15,564 nt of DNA from Alphaproteobacteria bacterium (GCA_024279575.1 JAJRRJ010000204.1:1-15564); one strand, 5' to 3'; shown: positions 1 to 7,811, counted from the stretch's first letter. The notes: a model not told the origin generated them from the sequence alone. Numbers and translations are program-made.

Positions 1-272
1 GAGCGTTTTCGATTCAAAGCCCCATAAAGCAAAGCGACACCAATAAACACTTTTGGTGAGCGCGCCCACAACAAACCCGGTTCCAAAACCTTCCCATAGG
101 TTCTTTTTTGTTTGAAAAAAAACAGGCGGATATACCACGGGTACTGCGATATGGGCTTAGCGGGAACATGCATGATGTAAAAAGCGCTTTATGTAGGTGA
201 AAACAATTTTCAACTTACCGGCCAAACACCGGCGCTAAATGACCTATATCATTTAGAACGCTCACAATAGCG
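1..272. other. Left-edge stretch without a convincing gene
   Basis: No standard ORF with a ribosome binding site is visible here. The stretch holds several inverted repeats: CACCAA/TTGGTG arms at 38-43 and 53-58, a perfect 10-bp palindrome AAAGCGCTTT at 181-190, and the CTAAATGA hairpin at 235-256, which is listed separately. On the minus strand one frame stays open from a GTG at 138-136 to the window edge. Its translation is hydrophobic and glycine-rich, so it could be the first 46 codons of a membrane protein continuing beyond the window. It has no Shine-Dalgarno sequence, and I do not recognise it. Confidence 0.4.
235..256. repeat. Perfect 8-bp inverted repeat after the first YafK-type gene
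   Basis: The arms CTAAATGA (235-242) and TCATTTAG (249-256) are exact reverse complements around a 6-base loop, CCTATA. They lie 17-38 bases beyond the stop of the minus-strand gene 273-1076. No U-tract follows on the minus strand, so this is not a classic intrinsic terminator. It could be an mRNA 3'-end stabilising hairpin or an operator. The pairing is seen directly; the role is unknown. Confidence 0.55.
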
Positions 273-1076
273 TTATCCCCAGCCGGCCACCATTTGGCAT
301 CCCGCCTGCTTCGTGTCCTCATTAAATACATAAGTTGTCTCGCACACTCCCACCAAAGGCGGTACTTTTTCCTGCTCGAACAGGTCAAAACCAGTTTTCA
401 GATTCTGCCAATAATCAGCCCAGCGATGCGTGGTAAATTCTGCCAGTGTGTCATCACTCATTTCAAAGGGAAAAATATGCACCGGCACTTCACTTTGTCC
501 CCGGTTTTGCGCCGCTTCAACAATAGCATAAATCTCATCCACTTTTTCATCCGTCACCGCATAGCACCCGATGGACGAACACCCCCCATGGATCATCAAA
601 AAAGTGCCCGTACGATCGTGGGCGCGGTCAAATGCATTGGGAAAGGCCAGATTAAACGACAAATGATGACGCGAATTGGGGTTCATCTGGCTGGCAGCGA
701 CTTGGTAAAATCCTTCGGGAGACTGTCGATCACCTTCCTGAAGTTTTGGCCCCAGATTTCCTGAAAAATTGCAAATGTCATAGACCCGGAACAGTTCGAA
801 TTTTCCTCCCCCCTCCTGTGGAGACATCCACAATTCAAGACGGCTTTCGCGTTTGAATATCCGAATAAACGCCTTATCCCCCAATCGAAACCCCCCCGCC
901 ACCAGGTCGGCACGCAAAACGTCGCGATCATAGGGGCGCGTATAGGCCCGGTTAGTACGATCCTTCACCAGATCAACAATCGAATAATAGCCCTGACTCA
1001 TGGGCCAGACAAAGCCGCCAAGCCAAACTGTCAAAACAAAACTCAAACCGATAAGATAGGGTAAAAAACTGCGCAT
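273..1076 (-). CDS. YafK-type YkuD-domain protein (L,D-transpeptidase family), membrane-anchored
   Basis: This 267-residue protein belongs to the YkuD/L,D-transpeptidase superfamily, YafK branch. The family forms or cleaves bonds on meso-diaminopimelate in periplasmic peptidoglycan; E. coli YafK (DpaA/LdtF) detaches Braun lipoprotein from murein. Residues 5-25 are one hydrophobic segment acting as an uncleaved anchor or signal peptide. The domain spans about 68-235. The signature is EGDRQSPEGFY (114-124), then His163-Gly with the CSSIGC segment; Cys171 is the expected nucleophile. Cys102 and Cys166 are also present and shared with the neighbour. The ATG start is preceded only by a weak GGA. 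It lies 69 bases after the homologous gene 1146-2276 and probably shares its transcript. The core aligns closely with that protein, so the pair looks like a tandem duplication. The fold call is firm. Whether it is a transpeptidase or a YafK-like amidase is open. Confidence 0.88.
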   Translation of the reverse strand: MRSFLPYLIGLSFVLTVWLGGFVWPMSQGYYSIVDLVKDRTNRAYTRPYDRDVLRADLVAGGFRLGDKAFIRIFKRESRLELWMSPQEGGGKFELFRVYDICNFSGNLGPKLQEGDRQSPEGFYQVAASQMNPNSRHHLSFNLAFPNAFDRAHDRTGTFLMIHGGCSSIGCYAVTDEKVDEIYAIVEAAQNRGQSEVPVHIFPFEMSDDTLAEFTTHRWADYWQNLKTGFDLFEQEKVPPLVGVCETTYVFNEDTKQAGCQMVAGWG

Positions 1077-1145
1077 GATCCAAACTGATTAGCCAACTCA
1101 AATGACCAAAGCAAGGCTATCCACAAACAGTCCATCCGGCGGGTT

Positions 1146-2276
1146 CTAGCGTTGAGGAGGTGTAAACGGCACGGGGGGGACGATGGCGGGATTTATAGGT
1201 GACATGGGTGCAGAACTCCCGTTGTTTGTAGAATTTCCGCCACCAAACAAACCACTAAAGAACCCGCCCACAGCATCCCCAAAGCCGTTCACAGACTGAT
1301 TTATCGCCTCATTACGATCGGCCATGGCAACTGCCTGTGCCTCAGCCCGTTCCGCTGCCAAAATGGCATCCGCTTCCCTCTTTGCCGTATCCTGTGCCTG
1401 TTGTGCCTGATTGGACCGGTAATTGGCAACCGCCAGATCATAAGTGGCCTGCTGCGCACTTTGGCGCGCGACAACCAACCGTTCAATATCCGCATTACGC
1501 GTCAGGGCAGGGCAGGCGGCACGCGCGTCCAAAGGCATACCGGACGCTGCCGATGCATTAAACACATAATTACCCCCACACGCATCCCATGTGGGTGGTC
1601 GACCCGTTACCTCGGTATGATCAAAACCGGTCTTTAGGTTTTGCCAATAGGCAAAATTTGGGCTGTCACTATACACCGCGAGATTTTCCGGCGTCATACG
1701 AAACGGATAGACCTGCACCTGAAAACTACGATTTCCCCCTGAAAAACTCTCCCGTGCCAATGCATAAATTTCGGCCACCTGAATGTCAGTCATGGCGTAG
1801 CACCCCCGCGACGAACAATCCCCATGCACCATGATATTGGAGCCGGTACGCCCGAAAGCACGGTCAAATTTGTTGGGAAAACCAAGGTTAAACGACAGAT
1901 AAAAATTGGAGCGCGGGTTCATCAAACCACGCGTAACCGTATAAAAACCCTCAGGAGACTGACGGTCCCCTTCACGAATTTTGGGGCCAAGTTCGCCTGA
2001 AAAAGTGCAAATATCATAGGATTTGAACAGCTTAAACGTACCCCCGGGCACTTCTTTCCAAATCTCAAGCACTGAATCCTGCTTGTAAATCCGCATCATC
2101 ATGGCGGCCTCTGGCGAAGATCCCATGGCACTGAGTTGCGTTTTTACTGATGAGGAAAGCGGCTGCAACGCGCGCCCGTCCCCTTCAATAAGCGGGCTAC
2201 AGGCAGATACAAACCCGCTAACAAGCCCGGCAACGGCCAACATTTTTGCGCTTTTCAGGAAATTCTTCAGCTTCAA
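1146..2276 (-). CDS. YafK-type YkuD-domain lipoprotein with long C-terminal tail
   Basis: This 376-residue homologue of the downstream gene is built as an envelope lipoprotein: a lysine-rich N terminus, a hydrophobic core and a lipobox VSAC with the lipidation Cys at residue 26. The YkuD domain spans about 60-230 and carries EGDRQSPEGFY (102-112), His151 and CSSRGC, with Cys159 as the expected nucleophile. After the domain comes about 85 residues rich in Ala, Gln and Arg that look like a helix or coiled coil (about 255-330). A Gly/Phe stretch (GGFFSGLFGGG) and a Pro-rich end follow. This tail is absent from the paralogue. The start is a TTG giving a complete signal peptide; the next ATG (residue 12) would remove its basic part. 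A C7 run on the coding strand (1173-1179) encodes two prolines near the end. The transcript probably starts in 2277-2380 and continues into the second gene. Family is firm, exact reaction open. Confidence 0.88.
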   Translation of the reverse strand: MKLKNFLKSAKMLAVAGLVSGFVSACSPLIEGDGRALQPLSSSVKTQLSAMGSSPEAAMMMRIYKQDSVLEIWKEVPGGTFKLFKSYDICTFSGELGPKIREGDRQSPEGFYTVTRGLMNPRSNFYLSFNLGFPNKFDRAFGRTGSNIMVHGDCSSRGCYAMTDIQVAEIYALARESFSGGNRSFQVQVYPFRMTPENLAVYSDSPNFAYWQNLKTGFDHTEVTGRPPTWDACGGNYVFNASAASGMPLDARAACPALTRNADIERLVVARQSAQQATYDLAVANYRSNQAQQAQDTAKREADAILAAERAEAQAVAMADRNEAINQSVNGFGDAVGGFFSGLFGGGNSTNNGSSAPMSPINPAIVPPVPFTPPQR

Positions 2277-2378
2277 TCTAAAACAATCCGATACGTTAAT
2301 TCCACAAGAAGTCAGAATGCAACACTAACACCAAATGATAACACACACCTAAAGTGGCGCACATTTTTCTAGCACATC

Positions 2379-2419
2379 AAAACGGCTTATCCCAACCCAC
2401 CTCACGCACTTGAGATAAG
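2379..2419 (-). terminator. Intrinsic terminator of accA
   Basis: On the minus strand, CTTATCTCAA (2419-2410) pairs with TTGGGATAAG (2395-2386): ten pairs including one G-U, around a 14-base loop. GCCG and then UUUU (ending at 2379) follow. The hairpin begins 14 bases past the accA stop. The U-run is short and set off by three bases, so efficiency is uncertain, but the stem is the strongest in the left half of the window. Confidence 0.6.
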
Positions 2420-2433
2420 TTCACTGCAGACGA

Positions 2434-3390
2434 CTAAATCAACGACTTACCAATTTCCAGAAATTTTTTCCGACGATGCGCAACAACCTCTTCTCGCGAC
2501 ATAGAAGAAAACTCATCCAGAAATGCCTCAATCTGTGCTCCTACAGCCTCAATAACCAACTGTATATGACGGTGCGCGCCCCCTGCCGGCTCATTAACAA
2601 TACCGTCAATAATGCCAAAATCGCTCAGGTCCTGCGCGGTAATTTTCATAGTGTTGGCCGCCTCCTGCGCCTTGCCCGCATCGCGCCACAAAATTGCGGC
2701 CCCTGCCTCCGGAGAAATCACGCTGTATATCGAGTTTTGCAACATCAAAACCCTATTGGCCGCAGCAATGGCAATTGCCCCTCCGGACCCGCCCTCACCA
2801 ACAATCAGCGCCAGATTGGGCACGCCTATTTCAAGGCATTTTTGAGTGGATTGCGCTATGGCCTCAGCCTGTCCGCGCTCTTCGGCTCCAATTCCGGGAT
2901 AGGCCCCGGGCGTATCCACAATATAAATCACCGGAATACCAAACCGGTCCGCCATATCCATAATCCGCACAGCCTTGCGGTATCCTTCAGGTCGCGCCAT
3001 CCCAAAATTGTGCTTGAGTCTGGTTTGTGTTGAGGTGCCTTTTTCCGTTCCAATCAATGCAACAGGCCGTCCCCCAATCCGGCCAAACCCGGCCAGCAAA
3101 GCAGTATCTTCAGCAAAATTCCGGTCGCCGGAAAGGGGCGTCCATTCACTTACCAGCCCTGCAAGGTAATCGCTGAAATGGGGACGGTTAGGATGCCGCG
3201 CCACTTGAGTAATCTGCCAGGGGGTCAGTTTGGAATAAATGTCAACCAGCGCATCCTCACACCGGGTTTGTAACTTGACCAGCTCATCATTAATGGAAAC
3301 AGCGGAATCCTCTTCCCCCATTTTTTTCAATTCGGCGATCTTACCGCGCAACTCGGCAACGGGTTTTTCAAAATCTAAATAGGCCTGCAT
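2434..3390 (-). CDS. accA: Acetyl-CoA carboxylase carboxyltransferase subunit alpha
   Basis: AccA forms, with AccD, the carboxyltransferase that moves CO2 from biotin-BCCP to acetyl-CoA, giving malonyl-CoA for cytoplasmic fatty acid synthesis. The protein is 318 residues, close to E. coli AccA (319). It begins with the family's LDFEKPVAELRGKI segment and has a helical N-terminal region (about 1-70). The crotonase-like core contains FGRIGGRPVALIGTEKG, RPEGYRKA and the oxyanion-hole segment VDTPGAYPGIGAEERGQAEA, plus GEGGSGGAIAI. The ATG is preceded by the purine-rich GAGTGAGAG. It lies 106 bases downstream of xerD on the same strand; a weak hairpin in that gap leaves open whether it has its own promoter. 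The other acetyl-CoA carboxylase genes are not in the window. Nothing is truncated. Confidence 0.97.
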   Translation of the reverse strand: MQAYLDFEKPVAELRGKIAELKKMGEEDSAVSINDELVKLQTRCEDALVDIYSKLTPWQITQVARHPNRPHFSDYLAGLVSEWTPLSGDRNFAEDTALLAGFGRIGGRPVALIGTEKGTSTQTRLKHNFGMARPEGYRKAVRIMDMADRFGIPVIYIVDTPGAYPGIGAEERGQAEAIAQSTQKCLEIGVPNLALIVGEGGSGGAIAIAAANRVLMLQNSIYSVISPEAGAAILWRDAGKAQEAANTMKITAQDLSDFGIIDGIVNEPAGGAHRHIQLVIEAVGAQIEAFLDEFSSMSREEVVAHRRKKFLEIGKSLI

Positions 3391-3449
3391 TTACTCTCAC
3401 TCAACTGCGCAACAACCACGCCAATATTTCTTGTAAAAATTTTCCCTCT

Positions 3450-3472
3450 AAAACTGGCGAGCCGACCCCGCC
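3450..3472 (-). terminator. Weak candidate terminator after xerD
   Basis: On the minus strand GGCGGG (3472-3467), a 5-base loop GTCGG and CTCGCC (3461-3456) form a six-pair stem with one G-U. AG and only four U residues follow. It starts 24 bases past the xerD stop. A TTGACA hexamer immediately upstream (minus strand, 3479-3474) lacks a recognisable -10 at normal spacing. The element could attenuate xerD read-through into accA. Confidence 0.35.
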
Positions 3473-3496
3473 CTGTCAAGAACCTCGTCACATAAA

Positions 3497-4429
3497 TTAC
3501 TCTTTTTCACTAAGTGGATGATGGGATTGCACCAACCGGCTCAAACGCTCGTCCAGCACATGGGTATATATCTGGGTGGTGGAAATATCCGCATGGCCCA
3601 AAAGGGTCTGCACAACCCGCAAATCCGCCCCCCCCGCCAGCAGATGCGACGCAAAAGCGTGTCGCAACACATGGGGAGATACCCTGTTTGGCAAAATATT
3701 GGCCGCCAGCGCCAAATCCTTGAGCATACGGGCAAAAACCTGCCGCGTAACGTGACCGGTTTTCCCTTTTGCGGGAAATAAAAATCCTCCTGGCTCAACA
3801 TCCTGTGCCAATGACATAACGGCATCACGCGCCCGATCAGTTAGTGGCACAATGCGCTCACGCCCCCCCTTGCCTTGAGTGGTTAAAAAATGTGCATCGC
3901 GCATTACCGCCGCCCGCGGCAGACAAATAAGCTCAGATACCCGCATTCCGGTGGCATAAAGTAATTCCAACATTACATATAATAGGCGCGTACGTTTTTT
4001 CATTGCCGGGGTATTTGCATTATTCATTGCCAGTTCAGCGGCCAAAAACAAGGCATCCACCTCCCCAATACTAAGAACTTTGGGCAGGTTACGGGCAAGT
4101 TTGGGGCTTTGCACAATCCTTGTGGGATCATCATCTCTAAGATTTTCAGCACACAAAAACCGGTGAAACTGGCGCACACAACTTAACCGCCGCGCCGCGC
4201 TGGCCCCCGAAAGGCCCTCACTTTCCAGATAAACCAGATAGGCCATGATCTGGCTGCGTTGCACCTTAAGGGCATCATACCCAAGCGCGCCAACAAAACT
4301 TAAATACCCCTCAAGATCGGCCCGATAGGCCACAATCGTATTTTGCACAGCGCCCCGTTCAGCGCTCATCATTTCTAAAAAGCTCTCAATCAAATGCACA
4401 CCGTTAGTTCCGGCTGACACCTGACCCAC
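3497..4429 (-). CDS. xerD: Site-specific tyrosine recombinase XerD
   Basis: XerD acts with XerC at the dif site under FtsK control to resolve chromosome dimers. The 310-residue protein has the SAM-like N-terminal core-binding domain (about 12-95) and a C-terminal catalytic domain. All catalytic residues are present: Arg163 (ATGMRVSEL), Lys187 (QGKGGRERIVPL), His253 and Arg256 (HVLRHAFASHLL), His279 (LLGHADISTTQIYTHV) and nucleophile Tyr288. The start taken is GTG, four bases after the stop of the small membrane-protein gene 4434-4580, so translation is probably coupled; no good independent Shine-Dalgarno is seen and a slightly later GTG is possible. The XerD call rather than XerC rests on sequence feel and on the xerD-accA neighbourhood opposite aroK, which I recall from Hyphomicrobiales. 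It is intact, with no sign of integrase cargo or attachment sites. Confidence 0.92.
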   Translation of the reverse strand: MGQVSAGTNGVHLIESFLEMMSAERGAVQNTIVAYRADLEGYLSFVGALGYDALKVQRSQIMAYLVYLESEGLSGASAARRLSCVRQFHRFLCAENLRDDDPTRIVQSPKLARNLPKVLSIGEVDALFLAAELAMNNANTPAMKKRTRLLYVMLELLYATGMRVSELICLPRAAVMRDAHFLTTQGKGGRERIVPLTDRARDAVMSLAQDVEPGGFLFPAKGKTGHVTRQVFARMLKDLALAANILPNRVSPHVLRHAFASHLLAGGADLRVVQTLLGHADISTTQIYTHVLDERLSRLVQSHHPLSEKE

Positions 4430-4433
4430 CGCG

Positions 4434-4580
4434 CTAGCCCCCGGTTAACACACGGGTTGGCACACGAACGGTTACTTCTTTTTCGGTTGGCTCAACAAAA
4501 ATGCTCAGCGCCACCATGCTGCCAAATACCAGCCCGCTCACAACCAGAAGAAATACAATAAACCGAATGAGTGTTGGCAT
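4434..4580 (-). CDS. Small single-pass membrane protein upstream of xerD
   Basis: This is a 48-codon ORF starting with MPTLIRFIVFLLVVSGLVFG and ending at TAG (4436-4434). It has one hydrophobic segment at about residues 5-28 and then a charged, periplasm- or cytosol-facing tail (FVEPTEKEVTVRVPTRV). The ATG is preceded by AGGGGA (4591-4586 on the minus strand) at good spacing, which is strong support for translation. The stop lies four bases before the xerD GTG, so the two form a tight operon. A similar short hydrophobic ORF with an FVEP-type motif next to xerD is, from memory, recurrent in Hyphomicrobiales and sometimes mislabelled as a histidine kinase; it has no kinase domain. Function is unknown. 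Confidence 0.8.
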   Translation of the reverse strand: MPTLIRFIVFLLVVSGLVFGSMVALSIFVEPTEKEVTVRVPTRVLTGG

Positions 4581-4585
4581 ACTTT

Positions 4586-4591
4586 TCCCCT
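4586..4591 (-). promoter_or_regulatory. Ribosome binding site of the small membrane-protein gene
   Basis: AGGGGA on the minus strand ends five bases before the ATG at 4580. It is one of the best Shine-Dalgarno matches in the window. It is the main evidence that the 48-codon ORF is translated. Confidence 0.6.
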
Positions 4592-4710
4592 GTCCTGATT
4601 CCGGGTTGATGTGACACTGGCGCAGTTTTCACAAAACTCTTTTGGTGCAAATTGGCCTTTCAGGCAAGCATTTACCCCTTCCAGAACTATTTTATCCTAC
4701 GCGCCAATGC

Positions 4711-4716
4711 TTGACA
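4711..4716 (+). promoter_or_regulatory. Candidate -35 box for the aroK operon
   Basis: A perfect TTGACA lies 71 bases upstream of the aroK ATG, in the divergent gap between the xerD and aroK operons. At 17-base spacing the -10 would be TTCAAC (4734-4739), a poor match. Alphaproteobacterial -10 elements are often weak, so this is a plausible but unproven promoter. Confidence 0.35.
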
Positions 4717-4786
4717 AATGTTCCTCTGCCAGCTTCAACCCGACTAAACTTGGCACATTAACTGACAGGGAGAGCGTGTATTACGC

Positions 4787-5371
4787 ATGGCCAACAACAA
4801 ATCCAAACCCGCTATTACTACACTATTGGAAGAAATTGGCCCCGTCCCGCTGGTGCTGGTTGGCATGATGGGCGCCGGCAAAACCAGTGTTGGGCGACGT
4901 TTGGCGACACACATGGGCCGCAAGTTTCTTGATAGCGATCTCGAAATCGAAGCGGCAGCCGGCATGTCCATTGAGGATTTTTTTGCAACCCATGGGGAAG
5001 CGGATTTTCGGGTGGGAGAAACCAAAGTCATTCAACGCCTTTTGGGTGAAAGCAACATTGTCCTGGCAACGGGTGGCGGCGCTTTTATCAACCCTCTCAC
5101 CAGAGATATCATAAAAAAACAATCGGTTTGTGTGTGGATCAGGGCAGATTTTGATCTGTTGTTTGCCCGTGTTTCGCGCAAAAGCAATCGCCCCTTACTG
5201 CAAACCCCAAACCCCAAACAAACCCTTAAAAATCTGATTGATGCCCGTTATCCGATCTACCAGAAAGCGGATGTTATCATTACCTCGCGCGACGTACCCC
5301 ACGAAACGGTAGTCAATGACATTATTGAGGGGCTAAACGTGTATTTCCAGAAAACCGGACGAACCAAATAA
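4787..5371 (+). CDS. aroK: Shikimate kinase
   Basis: Shikimate kinase phosphorylates shikimate at the 3-hydroxyl with ATP, the fifth step of chorismate synthesis in the cytoplasm. At 194 residues it is slightly longer than E. coli AroK (173), the extra being an N-terminal extension of about 20 residues, usual in alphaproteobacteria. The Walker A loop is GMMGAGKTS (26-34). The DSD motif (49-51) binds Mg and shikimate, Arg75 sits in the FRVGE segment, GGG (96-98) is the Walker B-like glycine motif, and Arg135 in the lid (NRPLL) is the expected catalytic arginine. AGGGAG lies 14 bases upstream of the ATG, longer than ideal, but no alternative in-frame start fits better. It is first in an operon with aroB, which starts one base after its stop. 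Confidence 0.96.
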   Translation: MANNKSKPAITTLLEEIGPVPLVLVGMMGAGKTSVGRRLATHMGRKFLDSDLEIEAAAGMSIEDFFATHGEADFRVGETKVIQRLLGESNIVLATGGGAFINPLTRDIIKKQSVCVWIRADFDLLFARVSRKSNRPLLQTPNPKQTLKNLIDARYPIYQKADVIITSRDVPHETVVNDIIEGLNVYFQKTGRTK

Positions 5372-5372
5372 A

Positions 5373-6485
5373 ATGATCTCCACAGCCCCAACAACCGTTC
5401 ATATTCCCCTTGAGGGTCGGCCCTATGACATTCACATCGGGCACGGCCTGCTTGAACAGGTAGGTGGCCAGCTCAAAACCATGTTTCCCGGCGCCCGTTT
5501 TGGCGTCATTACCGATGAAAATGTTGCACGCTCTCAATGGCCGCGCCTTGAAAAATCATTACAACAGGCGGGCTTGGATTTTACCCTTATTACCCTGCCG
5601 GCGGGCGAAGCGACAAAAAGCCATAACCACCTCAGCCAAAGCGTTGACGCCATACTTGAGGCAAAACTGGAACGTGACGACATCATCATCGCCTTTGGCG
5701 GCGGTGTGATCGGTGATCTGGCAGGATTTGTTGCCGCCATCACCCGGCGCGGTATGGACTTTGTGCAAATCCCCACCTCCCTTCTGGCCCAGGTTGATAG
5801 TTCTGTTGGTGGCAAAACCGGCATCAACTCCCCCCTTGGAAAAAATCTTGTAGGGGCGTTCCACCAGCCAAAACTGGTCGTTGCCGATCTTGATGTCTAT
5901 GACAGCCTGCCCCCCCGCCAGTTCGCAGCAGGCTTTGCCGAAGTCATCAAATACGGCCTGATTGATGATGAAAACTTTTTCTTCTGGCTCGAAGAAAATC
6001 TGGATGAAATCATGAGCGGCGGGCCGGCAAGAGCTGAGGCTATTGCGCGCTCCTGCGCCGCAAAAGCAAGATTTGTCATTGCCGATGAATTGGAGGGAGG
6101 CGTACGCGCCCTGTTAAATCTTGGTCATACATTTGGCCATGCCCTTGAAACAGCTACTGGATATTCAGAGCGCCTTTTGCATGGGGAGGGCGTTGCGATT
6201 GGCATGGTTTTGGCCCACCGTTTCTCCGCCAGAACAGGCCTAAGTCCCTCCCAGGATAATGTACGCATCGAACGCTACCTGCAACGGGCCGGGCTTCCCA
6301 TATCCATGGGAGAAATTAAAGGTAACCTTCCTGACACAAAAGATTTGCTGTCCTTGATGGCTCAGGATAAAAAGGCAACCCGGGGGAAAATGAATCTCAT
6401 TCTTACCAAAGGCATTGGCAAGGCATTTATTGCCAAAGATGTTGATCCCGAAGAAGTCGCCAGTTTTATTGAGGAGATGCGCTAA
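5373..6485 (+). CDS. aroB: 3-Dehydroquinate synthase
   Basis: AroB converts DAHP to 3-dehydroquinate, the second shikimate step, using NAD and a divalent metal. The 370-residue length fits the family (E. coli 362). Signatures seen are PAGEATKS (76-83), the NAD-binding GGGVIGD (109-115), the active-site segment IPTSLLAQVDSSVGGKTGIN (133-152), and the metal-ligand region LGHTFGHALE (250-259) followed by HGEGVAIGM. The ATG lies one base after the aroK stop, so the pair is translationally coupled, a classic aroKB arrangement. The ORF is complete, with no missing key residue. Confidence 0.97.
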   Translation: MISTAPTTVHIPLEGRPYDIHIGHGLLEQVGGQLKTMFPGARFGVITDENVARSQWPRLEKSLQQAGLDFTLITLPAGEATKSHNHLSQSVDAILEAKLERDDIIIAFGGGVIGDLAGFVAAITRRGMDFVQIPTSLLAQVDSSVGGKTGINSPLGKNLVGAFHQPKLVVADLDVYDSLPPRQFAAGFAEVIKYGLIDDENFFFWLEENLDEIMSGGPARAEAIARSCAAKARFVIADELEGGVRALLNLGHTFGHALETATGYSERLLHGEGVAIGMVLAHRFSARTGLSPSQDNVRIERYLQRAGLPISMGEIKGNLPDTKDLLSLMAQDKKATRGKMNLILTKGIGKAFIAKDVDPEEVASFIEEMR

Positions 6486-6488
6486 ATT

Positions 6489-7760
6489 ATGAGCTTAACA
6501 TTTTGGGTTACCCTTATTGGCATTGCTCTGCTGCTTTTTATTAGCGCCTTTTTTTCCGGATCCGAAACTGCCCTGACGGCAGCATCAAAAGCGCGCATTC
6601 ATCAAATGGCGCGCAACGGCTCGTCCCGCGCCTCCATCGTAAAAACCCTGATCGCCTCCAAAGAACGCCTGATCGGCGCATTGTTGCTGGGCAATAATCT
6701 GGTCAATATTCTGGCATCCGCTCTGGCGACCTCGGTGTTGATCTCTGTATTTGGCGACAATGGAGTGATCTATGCCACCTTGATCATGACCCTTGCCGTG
6801 GTGATTTTTGCCGAGGTGCTTCCAAAGACATGGGCGATAAATCAACCTGAAAATTTTGCGTTGGGCGTCGCTCCGATCATTCGCCCGTTTGTAATTGTTT
6901 TTGCGCCCCTGACCGCTATTATTCAGGCGCTGGTGCGTGCCCTGCTCAATCTGATGGGTGTTAAAACGGATACGACCCACTCAGCCCTGGCCGGGCGCGA
7001 GGAAATCCGCGGCACCGTTGACCTGCTCCATGCTGAAGGTGAGGTGATTAAGGATGATCGCGATATGCTGGGGGGAATTCTTGATCTCTCGGAGCTTGAA
7101 GTTTCTGAACTGATGGTCCACCGCACGGCCCTGTTCACATTGGATGCCAGCCTGCCGCGCAAGGAAATCATTGACGCCGTGCTCAATTCCCCCTTTACCC
7201 GCATTCCCCTGCATATGGGGGACCCGGATGAAATTAGCGGTGTCCTGCATGGCAAGGACGTGTTGCGCGCACTGATCCGCGCCGATGGTGATATCAATAA
7301 AATCGATGTGGTAAAAATTGCCAGAAAGCCCTGGTTTGTTCCTGAAACAACCTCCGCCCAATCTCAACTAAACGCATTTTTGAAAAAGAATTCTCATTTT
7401 GCGCTGGTGGTGGATGAATATGGAGAAGTGCAGGGCATTGTAACCCTGGAGGATATTTTGGAAGAAATTGTTGGCGAAATATCTGATGAACACGACCTTG
7501 AACTTGAAGGTATCACCAAACAAAGCGATGGCTCCTATATTGTTGATGGAGCTTTACCCATCCGCGATCTCAACCGCGCGCTGAACTGGGACCTGCCCGA
7601 TGAAGAAGCCACCACGATCGCCGGTCTTGTGATCCATGAAGCCAAATCCATCCCCGATCAGAGCCGCCAGTTTACTTTCCATGGCCTTAGAATCAAAATT
7701 GTCAAAAAGACCCTCAACCGCCTGGTCCAGTTGCGCATTACCCCGATCAAAAAATCCTGA
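6489..7760 (+). CDS. CorC/HlyC-type (CNNM/DUF21 plus CBS) membrane protein
   Basis: This 423-residue inner-membrane protein belongs to the UPF0053/CNNM-CorC family, whose studied members act in Mg2+ (and cobalt) transport or resistance; the old hemolysin label is misleading. The N-terminal DUF21 region has about four hydrophobic segments (5-25, 58-85, 90-110, 122-150) and the family motif FFSGSETAL (21-29). A CBS pair follows (about 205-330), including SHFALVVDEYGEVQGIVTLE and EEIVGEI. The C-terminal CorC_HlyC domain (about 345-420) contains DGALPIRDLN and GLVIHEAKSIP. The gene starts three bases after the aroB stop, so it belongs to the aroK-aroB transcript, a linkage common in alphaproteobacteria without an obvious biochemical reason. 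The transported ion cannot be read from the sequence. Confidence 0.92.
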   Translation: MSLTFWVTLIGIALLLFISAFFSGSETALTAASKARIHQMARNGSSRASIVKTLIASKERLIGALLLGNNLVNILASALATSVLISVFGDNGVIYATLIMTLAVVIFAEVLPKTWAINQPENFALGVAPIIRPFVIVFAPLTAIIQALVRALLNLMGVKTDTTHSALAGREEIRGTVDLLHAEGEVIKDDRDMLGGILDLSELEVSELMVHRTALFTLDASLPRKEIIDAVLNSPFTRIPLHMGDPDEISGVLHGKDVLRALIRADGDINKIDVVKIARKPWFVPETTSAQSQLNAFLKKNSHFALVVDEYGEVQGIVTLEDILEEIVGEISDEHDLELEGITKQSDGSYIVDGALPIRDLNRALNWDLPDEEATTIAGLVIHEAKSIPDQSRQFTFHGLRIKIVKKTLNRLVQLRITPIKKS

Positions 7761-7811
7761 AAAATATTATTGCCGGCTAAACATTGAAACATATCCAAAC
7801 AGCACCAAAAT

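Noticed and set aside
3497..4429. Tyrosine recombinase as a sign of an integrated mobile element
   Set aside because: Sequence and neighbourhood fit the housekeeping XerD; no tRNA, attachment repeats or phage genes are near.
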